Below are positions 47,801-56,693 of a stretch of 64,000 bases of DNA, piece by piece. The DNA is from Paraescarpia echinospica. Its lineage: Eukaryota; Annelida; Polychaeta; Sabellida; Siboglinidae. Under the pieces are notes generated by a model. That model did no database searches and was not told the origin of the DNA. It saw only the letters and a program-made list of their open reading frames with translations. The position numbers were made by a program, and so were the translations under genes. Each line of letters opens with the position of its first letter. The stretch's first letter is position 1. The stretch is taken from contig CM034539.1 in NCBI GenBank assembly GCA_020002185.1, positions 30,707,750 through 30,771,749 on the forward strand. Direction: 5' to 3'.

Positions 47801-48602
47801 GTGGTCTGTAAGGGGAACCGAGTTACTGACACCTCTGGGTTGAAGTCCAACATGTCGCCAACCAACGTATGCAGATGCCGCATAACAAATATTATACTCA
47901 CCACAATCATTTCTGGCAGGAAAGGAAAGATGAAAGTGATTGTGTAGCAACCTCCAAACTGCAACAAAAGATGATACAATCTCATCTCATTTTGTTTATA
48001 CAAAGCTGGTTATCTATTCATGATATTGCATCTTCATCATTGGCTGTCGTCTCAAGAGATTAACTCCAGACAGCCTATTTTTTATTAGCTGTAATGGTGA
48101 AGAGATAAGAGGCCACAAATTGTATTGTCATGCAAATTGCCGGTTATATCTGATAGTAAAAATACAAAAAACACAATTTAAAGTACACATTTGTGATTTA
48201 TCATCCTAATATTTAAGAAAACAAGTTTATTACCGATAAAAAATAAATTAAATAATCATTTAATCATTATAATTTTGCTCAACTGTAAATACCACAAGCT
48301 GAAATATTAAAATTTCAAACACTGCTGTGGATTTATTACATACAATTCTGCAGGCAGTAAACCATTAACATATTTATTCTACTATTTAAAACATTATATT
48401 AAAAAAGGGACCAGACAACTTTGGTTTAAATCTAGAATAATAAATGATAAATAATTGCAAAGAGAATCACACGCACTAGCCCAATAAGGGTGACCATGAC
48501 AGTTGACCATTCAAGCGGGGTAGCCTCCGGTTTTGTAAGGGCAAAGAAGTTTTTGAGTCTCTGCCAACAACTCAAGCCTCCATCTTGCTTTTCCTCAACC
48601 AT
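35829..48602 (-). CDS. Major facilitator transporter, ZIFL-like, 12 exons
   Basis: Twelve minus-strand exons join in phase to 574 residues: 48477-48602, 47902-47958, 46469-46551, 45020-45171, 44538-44660, 43214-43385, 42311-42664, 41662-41768, 40163-40281, 37075-37148, 36483-36644, 35829-36024. All junctions have AG acceptors and GT donors, and the total is divisible by three. The protein is a 12-helix MFS carrier. IFPFLPEMI ends helix 1; GWLSDRKGRRP (exon 4) is MFS motif A; FFLPETRHRKRR ends helix 6; exon 7 is a 118-residue hydrophilic loop; INNSVPPEKVGALNGIAMT (exon 11) precedes helices 11-12. Exon order and motifs resemble plant zinc-induced-facilitator-like carriers and their animal relatives, for which the substrate is uncertain. 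Upstream in-frame codons and an AG near 48641 suggest a 5'UTR intron, and a GTAAGT donor near 51804 could belong to a noncoding first exon. Intron 37149-40162 is the longest and apart from MITEs shows no feature. Confidence 0.85.
36660..36800. repeat. Cluster of CGATAGT-like motifs
   Basis: About eight close copies of CGATAGT or its complement (ACGATACA, ACTATCGATA, GCGATAGT, TTGATAGT, ACGATAGTT, GCGATAGC, ATTGATAGT, ACGATAGTT) occur in 140 bp, in the intron just upstream of transporter exon 11. This may be a decayed short tandem array or a set of protein-binding sites. Confidence 0.45.
37188..37554 (+). mobile_element. MITE, GGTTTCAGGGCAAAA family, copy 1
   Basis: The ends AGTTTCACGGCAAATTGCGA and the complement of TTATCGCATTTTGCCCTATA are inverted to each other, and the whole unit is repeated in opposite orientation at 37971-38461. 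It lies in a transporter intron. Confidence 0.7.
37890..37965. repeat. AT microsatellite
   Basis: Runs of TATATA with ATTATAAT interruptions, between the two inverted MITE copies. Confidence 0.9.
37971..38461 (-). mobile_element. MITE, GGTTTCAGGGCAAAA family, copy 2 (inverted)
   Basis: Bounded by GTTTCAGGGCAAAAAGC and the complement of GTTTCAGGAAAAAATGCG. Shared blocks with copy 1 include CCATGAAACGACGTGCACAA and GATGAAACACAAAAGTGACT. It carries about 100 bp extra in the middle. Together the two copies form a large inverted repeat with a ~415-bp loop. Confidence 0.75.
40415..41247 (+). mobile_element. CATCCTCG-family copy with second element in its right end
   Basis: Starts CATCCTCGCAAGCCAGGG and follows the family consensus to GCGAGGAT near 40825, where a hAT-like element beginning CAGGGGCGGATCCAGAGG takes over and ends near 41240 (complement of GGCAGATCCAGAAGGGCC). 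The composite is flanked by a perfect 8-bp duplication, GATGATAC (40407-40414 and 41248-41255). It lies in a transporter intron. Confidence 0.7.
43582..43905 (+). mobile_element. tRNA-derived SINE, family A
   Basis: The tRNA-like head has box A (GTGCAGTAGCTAGAGCATC) and an intact box B (GGGTTCGAATCC). A ~250-bp body follows and ends near AAAGTGTAAAGCACTGAG. An inverted relative sits at 48865-49172. It lies in a transporter intron, 197 bp beyond the acceptor side of exon 6. Confidence 0.85.
45290..45437. mobile_element. hAT-like element end fragment
   Basis: This matches the right part of the element at 41098-41240 block by block (TGTAACCTGAA, AAAAGGTCTACGGGCA, GGGGGGCACATGCCACCCAG, CTGGATC). 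Only one end is present. Intron of the transporter. Confidence 0.6.
46188..46354. mobile_element. Palindromic MITE, 167 bp
   Basis: CCAGGGGCCGGTTTCATG at the left is perfectly repeated in reverse complement at the right over about 21 bp. The interior has GCTAAGAACGTTCTTAACGC, also near-palindromic. No convincing target duplication. Intron of the transporter. Confidence 0.75.
47228..47660 (-). mobile_element. L2-like LINE 3' fragment
   Basis: The minus strand encodes QDKLATITHRTLSIQHPSYL, SQRLFVPKTKLNIGKRAFSV and AAPTIWNQLP, the ORF2 tail. Its untranslated tail ends at AATAACAATAACAAACTTCT, as in the copies at 296 and 61352. Intron of the transporter. Confidence 0.85.
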
Positions 48603-48864
48603 CTTTCTGCCGGGTGTCTTGAAATGAAATAATCTAGAGACCTGAAACAGATCGCAACAGTTATGCAAACGATTTCTTTTTGACATATCCAATACATGAT
48701 TATACCTTGTAGCTGTAGGCTTTCGTCAGCATAGCACACTTCTTCAGCACATATGACTTATGATGTCTTCATATACATGAGAGCCAAAACACCAATCAAT
48801 CAAAACGAGAGGAATTACAAACTATCAGGATCCTAGATATGCTACTGTAAAGGTAAGTTCTTAC

Positions 48865-49172
48865 ATAACGCACTATTTGGTCCTTAGGACTGCTCAAAGC
48901 ACTTTACACTTTACTCCCTGGCAGACCTGTTCAATTGGACTCCATCTCAACTTCTCTGGGAAGCATTCAGCCATGCTGCAATTGATGCGCTAATACTATT
49001 CATACACAAATATCCACCACTGTCTAGCCAGGTACTGATTCACACAGCTGAGTGAACTAGAGCAATGTAGAGTGAATTAAATTGCCCAAAGTTTGACATG
49101 GCAACACAGGATTCGAACACGGGTTATCTCGACCGAGAGTCTGTTGCTCTAGCCAATGCATCACTGCGTCCC
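48865..49172 (-). mobile_element. tRNA-derived SINE, family A, inverted copy
   Basis: On the minus strand it starts GGGACGCAGTGATGCATTGG, with box B GTGTTCGAATCC, and ends near GTAAAGTGCTTTGAGC. It is colinear with 43582-43905 and lies just upstream of the transporter start codon. Confidence 0.82.
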
Positions 49173-49544
49173 ACGTTGTTGAAAATGTCCCCGAGAAATT
49201 TCAGTTGCACTATTTGTGGACAGTTCTGAGATCCCCACATCACGCTTCGTCACGTAGACATGTACACCCCCTTAAAATGATGTATCCACATAAAATGTTA
49301 TCTGTAAAAGTAAGAAAAGCTACTGTGTTGTGTTTCATTGCAATGTCGTTGAAATCTATGCAAAAATTGGCTGAACAATTAATGCTATCTGTCCGACATT
49401 GACAGCTCAATGAGCCAACATTTAATTTGTTTACATAATGCTCACGGGTGAGATGCACTTTATGGATGGACTCTTGTGCTACTTATGTCCTGCAACAAAA
49501 CAAACAGATGTACATTCAGATGTACATCTGTTGGGAATAATAGT

Positions 49545-50030
49545 GTGGGTCACGTTGTCGTGCTTACATTTATCCGGGCGTTAAATAATATCCGGGTGAC
49601 GTTTCTGCACGTGCGCGTATCTCGGGGTACGCATTTAGCACCAGCTACGACAGTCGCGTTTTCATTTATCCAGGTTTATATGTATATATATACATATTTA
49701 TATATATACATAAATTATTAAATGTTTGCTTCCCATAGACATAAACAATTTCTGTCATAAAACAGTTTCCTCTCCACGCACACGTCACGTGATTTACTCT
49801 TATACTTGGTCACAAACCTGAAACAGCAAATTGTAATTATGTACTCTAACTATAACGCTCGTATTACGACAACAAACGAAACATATTTAACTACTGGTTA
49901 TTATTTATCACTACGTGATCTACTGGTGTCAAATATCATGCCTTACATATGCACATAAACATCACCCGGATAAAATGTAATGCCCGGATAAATGTAAGCC
50001 CGACAACGTGCGTAACAGTGGAAGAACGGT
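49545..50030. mobile_element. Inverted-repeat element (MITE or fold-back)
   Basis: The left arm (CACGTTGTCGTGCTTACATT and TATCCGGGCG) is repeated as the reverse complement at 49955-50020 (CACGTTGTCGGGCTTACATT in complement) over about 70 bp. The interior is AT-rich. No duplication was identified. Confidence 0.55.
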
Positions 50031-50079
50031 CCGAGGACAGCCTAAGGACATCACTCAAAATAATAAATACACAAACAAA

Positions 50080-50157
50080 CAAACAGTGCAGAGTCATGAG
50101 TGCCATATATATATAACTATATATATATATATAGCACTCATGACTCTGCACTGTTTG
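50080..50157. repeat. 24-bp perfect inverted repeat around a TA-rich loop
   Basis: The arms at 50080-50103 and 50134-50157 (core CAGAGTCATGAGTGC) are exact complements around 30 bp of TA repeats, so the strand can form a strong hairpin. Confidence 0.85.
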
Positions 50158-50310
50158 TGGTGGTGGTCCTCGACAACAACCCCAAGGGGTTTCCAGAGGA
50201 TCTCCTCAGTCGCACTTGTGTCAGTTGAACAGTTCATAATGTGATGTGTATCATATGTGTGACCAAATAAACTATGTTCTAAAGTCCCACAGTCCATTAT
50301 TACTGTAACA

Positions 50311-50774
50311 CATCCTCGCAAGCCAGGGCTGTTGGCCATGCAAAACTAGCCCTGGCTGATCCCCTACGCGAAGCGCGGAAATTAGCCGAGTCAAACTAGT
50401 AATTGACTTCGCCAGTTGCGACTGCATCACCCGTGAGAACAGCGCAAATACCCGCCCCAATTTGAAGACAGATAAACGACTTCTGGGAATCCCAATATAT
50501 AATGACCCGTTCGCCCATTAGCACGAGCAGCTGAGCGGTATTGTGTATTCGAATAATTGCTTCTACTTAATTTCCTAAACATTGCATGTAACACGATCCA
50601 CGGTTGTTTGAAATTAGTTTTATTATGACCACCTGACCTGCCGACATCCACTGATCTAGTGAACAATTTCAAAGGCGGAACTTAAATTCAGAGTTTCGCA
50701 AAGCGATCAGCCAGGGGGTACTGCTGGCTGGCACTGACACAATCAGCAGCAGCGACCCCTGGCACGCGAGGATG
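50311..50774 (+). mobile_element. CATCCTCG-family DNA element, 464 bp copy
   Basis: Ends CATCCTCGCAAGCCAGGG and the complement of CATCCTCGCGTGCCAGGG. Flanks CTGTAACA (50303-50310) and CTCTAACA (50775-50782) form an 8-bp target duplication with one change. No coding capacity. Confidence 0.8.
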
Positions 50775-51105
50775 CTCTAACACTACGAATGATTTAATTT
50801 ATTAAATTTAAAGGAGACTGATAAGTATAGCCTCTACTCAGCTCTATGAAAAAAAATTGCAGCTAATTTCCAAATGTCATTAGTATTTGGGGGGCCCATT
50901 CCATGACACTACCATTGGAGTAAGGTTTTTGTGGCATTATAACTCTAGAAAAAAAATTACATTAATATAATTATATCGTTTGCCAGAAATGTGAACATGG
51001 TGTATGCTAATGGGTGTTTAAACAAAAGCGCCAATAAACATTACAAGGTATCCAGGGAAACATCACAAAGTCAAAGGTGATGCAAGAACAAATTCTGGTC
51101 TGTCC

Positions 51106-51573
51106 CATCGCTGCGCGCCAGGGGGCGCTGCTGATTACATCAGTCCCAGGCAGATCGCCTTGTGTCGCAAAGCTTTGAAGATAACCTCAGCCAATAATGT
51201 CGCTTGTGGTAAAATTTTAGTGCCAAGTGAAGTGGTTTTCTGGGTGGTCTTCATGGACTGTTTGGGCAGGAGACGTAATTATTTGAATACACAATACCGC
51301 TCAACCACTCGTGAGAATGGTCGAATGGGTAATTATATTGCCTTGGCTTAGCCTTAGCCCTTAGGCTTAGCTGTAGGGAAGTTAGGCTATTTAAATTCCT
51401 GGAAATGGGGCACGAGTCGGACGGATGTCATTGTCTACACTGTTCTCATGGGTGGTACGGCGAAGTCAATTGTGAGTGTGATTCAGATAACTTCCATACC
51501 AGAACTTCCATACAATGCGTAGGAGATCTGCCAGGGTAGTATGGGTAGTCACCACCCTTGGCTTGCGAGGCTG
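51106..51573 (-). mobile_element. CATCCTCG-family DNA element, 468 bp copy
   Basis: Opposite orientation to the 50311 copy, sharing TTTGAATACACAATACCGCT and TTGGCTTGCGAGG-type ends. Perfect 8-bp duplication GTCTGTCC at 51098-51105 and 51574-51581. Confidence 0.82.
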
Positions 51574-52278
51574 GTCTGTCCCCATGCGTCATCTAGTTCG
51601 TCTGCCCTTGGCTTGGCTTGGGCTTGGTCATTGTCGTTGACACGAGCGCTCGAACCGCTGACAGTGACAGTGATGAAACGTGTCTGCGGTGACGAATGTA
51701 ATTGTGACGATTTTATAGGTCCATACCTATGTGGTTCTGTTTAACAAACAAGTTGTAGGCTAACCCAACATCCTACTATATTTACTTCACACGTACAACT
51801 TACGTTTCCAATACTTTCCTGTGGACACCGTCTGCACTTCTGAAAGGCGAACATGTGCTGCCACCTGTCGGGTTTCGCTGAAGCAAGTTGTATTCTTCAG
51901 CTTACATTATTTTTGGTATCACAAGTTTCAAGTAGTTGATTCCAAACAGCCAATTCTTTTGTTGGAAATGTAATAAATATCATATGAAGTAGATAGTATA
52001 GCAATGGTGATAACAACAACTTCTACAACAATCTATTTTTGGGTATTGTAAGTGTATCTCTCGATTCTCCCAGACCCAAGTCCCTTTCTTCTCTCTGTGT
52101 TCACTCGCACCTTGGACCAGTGCCAGTGGTCTCTGCTCTGGTAATTGGTGATGTATTAAAAAGTTAAGTTATTTCGAGTTGTATTTACTTACAAAGTTAC
52201 GTATTTCATTTGGTTAGCAATGTAACTCTCCAGATGGCACCACCGTGAACATAATTTAAATGCTGCAGTGGTGACAAC

Positions 52279-53052
52279 CATCCTCGGGCGCCAGGAGTCG
52301 CTGCTGCTGATTACGTCAGTCCCAGCCAGCAGTACCCCTGGCTGATCGCTTTGCGAAACTCTGAAGTTAAGCTCAGCCTATCAAATCGCTCACTAGATCA
52401 GATCTACTCAGGTCAGGTGGTCATATTAAAACTAATTTCAACCAACCGTGGCTGTTACACCCAATCATCTAAAGTGCCTATAAAATAAACAAACAAACTA
52501 TACCCACAATGCATGCGCACAAACAAGCACCATACAACTCCTGCGTTAGCTCCAGTTTGGGCTGTTTGGAGTAAATCACCTAAGACTTAAGACATGCAAT
52601 GTTTAGTCTCTAATTGGGACGTAAAAGAACTACTGAGGACGACAAGCACCCTGGCAGTGACCACCCTCAGTGCCAGCATAGAAAGGTCGGCTTGGCGATA
52701 ATGTTCTGAAAAAGGCTGACTAGTTGAATGAGACCTCATAAGATCATAACAACAATAATACAGACTAGTCAGTTAATAGAATGTTGCTGGAAACAACTAG
52801 AACTAGGAAGTAGAAGCAATTATACCGCTCAGCTGCTCGTGCTAATGGGCGAACGGGTCATTTTATAGTGGGATTCCCAGAAGTCGTTTATCCGTCTTCA
52901 AATTGGGGCGGGTATTTGCGCTGTTCTCACGGGTGAAGCAGTCGCGACTGGCGAAGTCAATTACTAGTTTGACTCGGCTAACTTCCGCACTTCGCGTAGG
53001 GGATCAGCTAGGGCTAGTTTTGCATGGCAAACAGCCCTGGCTTGCGAGGATG
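52279..53052 (-). mobile_element. CATCCTCG-family copy with SINE inside
   Basis: Starts CATCCTCGGGCGCCAGG and ends CTTGCGAGGATG, with a perfect 8-bp duplication GTGACAAC (52271-52278 and 53053-53060). The interior matches the 50311 copy (CTGTTCTCACGGGTGAAGCA, GAAGTCAATTACTAGTTTG) except for about 300 bp of extra DNA, of which 52605-52808 is a SINE. Confidence 0.85.
52605..52808 (+). mobile_element. tRNA-derived SINE, family B, 5'-truncated
   Basis: Matches the 3' two-thirds of 34585-34955 (AGAAAGGTCGGCTTGGCGAT, GGAAACAACTAGAACTAG). It starts TCTCTAATTGGGACG and has lost the tRNA head. It is inserted after ATGCAATGTTTAG of the surrounding element. Confidence 0.75.
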
Positions 53053-53189
53053 GTGACAACTGATACCTTGGCTTTGGTTTGTTGCTCTATGGCTGGAAGT
53101 AAACTAGTTAAAACAGTTGTAGCACTACTCAAAATATTGTTTTAATATTACATTGTTACCAACATTGTGTGTAAGCCCCACCAGATCAT

Positions 53190-53530
53190 TGAGACTCAAT
53201 GTAGTTATGCTTATAAAATGGCCTAGTGGGTATACCAGCAAACCAATACCTTATTCCTGTAAATATAGTCACTAGAAAACAACATTCCTTATCTTACCTT
53301 ATCCCTCACTCCAGATGCAACTACCACTTGTATTCTTTTTTCCCCAGTACCCTTCAACTTTGGAATTCCCTCCCTCAATATATTGTAAATCAAAACAGCC
53401 TGGATGCTTTTAAAAGCAACATCCAGACTTTGCACTACCCTATGTTTTAGACGTTAACAAGTTCTTCTGCACGTATTTCTGTTTATTTACACGATAATTT
53501 GTGTTCTTATATATTGCACTCTAAAAACAA
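53190..53530 (+). mobile_element. LINE 3' fragment
   Basis: The plus-strand frame YHLYSFFPSTLQLWNSLP, then NSLDAFKSNIQTLHY, is a typical C-terminal tail of a non-LTR ORF2. It is followed by an AT-rich end. No RT motifs, so the clade is unknown. Confidence 0.75.
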
Positions 53531-56120
53531 ACAAAAAATGTCCTGATCGCCTGCCATGCCACGGCACCGCCTGTATCCTCAGCATGTTGAGACTAGGCGT
53601 GTATTGGAAGAAGGATATGGAGTAAACATGTTGCAAAAATGGAACACGCCATAAATTTTGGACGTTAGCCTTGGGTCGTTTTAAAATTGTTAATCGCATT
53701 TTCAATTATTGGCTAACAGCATATAAGTTAAATTAAAAAGGCAGAGGTATATGTTCTTACACAATACAACCTCTGACCTGAAGGAACAACCAAAGAACTG
53801 TGCACTTCTTCTCCTGGGCTCTGGCAGATCTGCTCATGCATCCCAACACCAAGGCAACTTCTCTTTTTTCATAAATTAACAGGGCTGCCTATCTGAAAAA
53901 AAACAATTTCCGTAATGACCCCCCCCCCGTCGCATCCCGCCCCGCTCCCCGGTCCACAAGGTTGCCAATCAAACCTTTCTCTGAAGTAGATACAGTGACA
54001 AGCCCAGCCTGTTCACGGTGCCTGGAAATCCAGGAAGTTACTCATTTAATCATCAAAAGTATATACACTTTGTTTCAACATAATTATTGTGTTCGGTTAG
54101 CACTTCAAAGGGATGTTTGTTTAGAAACATCCGATAAGTTACATTGTGTTAATTGTATACAGCTGTCAAAGTGTGAGCATGGCCAGACATGCCCAAGTGT
54201 TTACGTCTGTAGAGCGTCACCGTGAGAAAGACAGAGCCAGTGAATATTTACCAATAATCATCCAACACACAGCAGGAAACATAATTATTACTAACAGTCG
54301 ATCAATGACAAAATTAAATTGTATTCAAATAAAAACCTTTGCATAAATATGATATAGCTTTATATTGCAATTACAACAATTATAATATTCATTTTATATT
54401 CTTCTGAGACATTTTATAATTATATTCTATATATTATTTATCTACATCTTAATTTATTTATTTCATTATATAATTCTGCACCTGTAAATTGTATTAATGA
54501 CTAGACGCGCATTAATAACACTGGTATTTTTTGCCGCTGTAATTGCTGTTGACTGACATATGCAGACATAATAATTAATATGCTCACGTGCCACGGCACT
54601 CACCAGCAGGCTGGTGGAGGTCAAAGTTGTAACATTGTACACAGGCACAGCATTGGATGACGTCACCGTATTGTAGTGAACTAAATATTTGTTGATCAAT
54701 TGTAACACCTCGAGCAGCATTACTGATAAATTTAGCAATTCTTTAATGTGTATCATTTTCTATAGTCAGATTTTTATATTCCCTTAATTAATATGGCAAC
54801 AGTTTCCGTAATGCCGTAATCCGAGGTGAATTTCATGATTACAGAAAATCCGTATTATGGACCCTGAATTAAACAATTACAAACTACTGTACGACCAAAC
54901 AACTGGAATGTCATATCAAATTTTATTTTATTCCTGCAAATATACTGTTCCCACATAATAAGTATATATACCAACAACTTTTCCAAAGCCATACAAAGAA
55001 GCATGCATAGATATTCACCCATGCAAATATTTAATCTTGGATTTACATATTTAGCAAAATCTCATACCTCCTGAAAATCATTGCTTCTTATCTGATTGCA
55101 CTATGCAACTATACCTGTATATACACGTATTCTTGAGGAGTCAATTGAGGAGTCAATCTGGCAGTGGCCTGTATTACTGTAATGTTTTGTTGAAACGACT
55201 TTCTCCAAAGCAGTTTTATGGCAAGCATCAAACCAAAACAACGACAATTACGCAGGTTATACTAATATAAATGAAACACTGAAATATACATTTTTAATTA
55301 CACTATTACATTAAGCCCAATATCCATATCCCATATCAAAAATAGGCACTAAGCTATTATCTTTGGGCACCTTGTGAAAGTTGAAATATATGTGCAAAAT
55401 GTTGATAAAAAGATATATTGTATCGGGACAAAACATTGATGTGCGTAGAAGGTAGTCAAACCATCAGCAATCATGTATGAAACAAGATGCTTCATAGAAA
55501 TACATTAATATCAGAATTATCCATAATAAATACATTTTCATTATATCATACATAGCATTTCTTTCAGTGATATTACTGTGGAATATATTTGTTTCTTGCA
55601 TCCTCTGCACAGAATCTTCTGCAATATATGGTAAATAGCAACATGATTAATCATAGTATAACTATTTTCTACAATACCTTGCAAAAAATGCATTGTAACA
55701 GTCAGCTCTCATGAGTTACCGCTGACTACAATCCATAAATTAACAGGTGATTGTACTATTTTGAAACCTATCACAAGGTTAGCCGTAAAGGGCTAATACA
55801 TCAACACAACCACAAATAAACATAATCACATAATAAACTAATTCAGTGGTTAACATTTAATAATATAAGCAGGACAACGTTTAGGAGAACATTACACACC
55901 TGTCACCATAATTGTCAAACTTCAAATCCACAGCACTCATTATTTATTACCCCATTACCTTTAAATTAACACAAAATAAATCCAGACATTCTCTTTACCC
56001 ATAACTAATCTATCTTTGTGAACCTGTGGATAATCTGGTGATATACTCCAACAGATATATATGATTGCAATTTATCTCATTCTTCACATCGACCAGTAAC
56101 TTCTGTGCTAGTGTTTCTGC
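53531..56120. other. Mostly no feature; one exon-like stretch at 54604-54680 (-)
   Basis: On the minus strand 54680-54604 is flanked by a TTTAG acceptor and a GTGAGT donor, and one frame reads SLQYGDVIQCCACVQCYNFD then LHQPA. It looks like protein but I found no partner exon. The rest is AT-rich; 54800-56120 may include 3' untranslated sequence of the coiled-coil gene. Confidence 0.3.
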
Positions 56121-56280
56121 GACCAATACTTTTGGTAGCTGACCAACCACAGCGGATCTAACAAACATTTTGGCTGTAGGCCAATCACAGTATGTCTAAC
56201 ATGTTTTCATTGTGGACCAATCACAGTGGATCTAACATGTTTTGTAGTGGACCAATCACAGTGGGCCTAACAAGTAATGT
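56121..56280. repeat. ~36-bp tandem repeat with GACCAATCACAG core
   Basis: Units start near 56141, 56178, 56214 and 56249 (GACCAACCACAGCGGATC, GGCCAATCACAGTATGTC, GACCAATCACAGTGGATC, GACCAATCACAGTGGGCC), with a partial earlier unit at 56121. The separators are TTTGTAGTG-like. Confidence 0.8.
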
Positions 56281-56693
56281 TTGCTAATTGTTGTACTGGG
56301 TATGTAGCTTTGATTTTTCAAATAACAGGTGCAACATATATATGCCATTTTATCAACACATATTTCTCATTTCTGAACAAGTACATTATAGGATAAAAAA
56401 ACAAAATATTATGGAAGCCTATACTGGCTACCGATTCAAATACATTCTGGGGTATCGTTGAGGGGTTTATTTAGACTGAACCACAGGGGATATGAGGATG
56501 ATTCACCAGCCATAGCAGCACCAATTTAATTAGTGACCGTCACTGACCGAATATATCAGAATCAAATATAAGTACCAGATAATATATTAATAAGACGTTA
56601 TACAACATCTCCACCATTCTGTGCAGTAGTCTCTTCCATCTGTTCAGATTTCTTGCCCGCCAATGAAATCACTCCACCAGGTGGTACCACTGA

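Noticed and set aside
53750..53900. Possible exon on the minus strand after a T-rich acceptor
   Set aside because: All three frames hit a stop shortly after the acceptor; a weaker second AG gives an open frame but no recognisable protein.
54658..54668. TGACGTCA, a perfect CRE site
   Set aside because: Eight bases are expected by chance in 64 kb and it falls inside an exon-like stretch; there is no promoter context.
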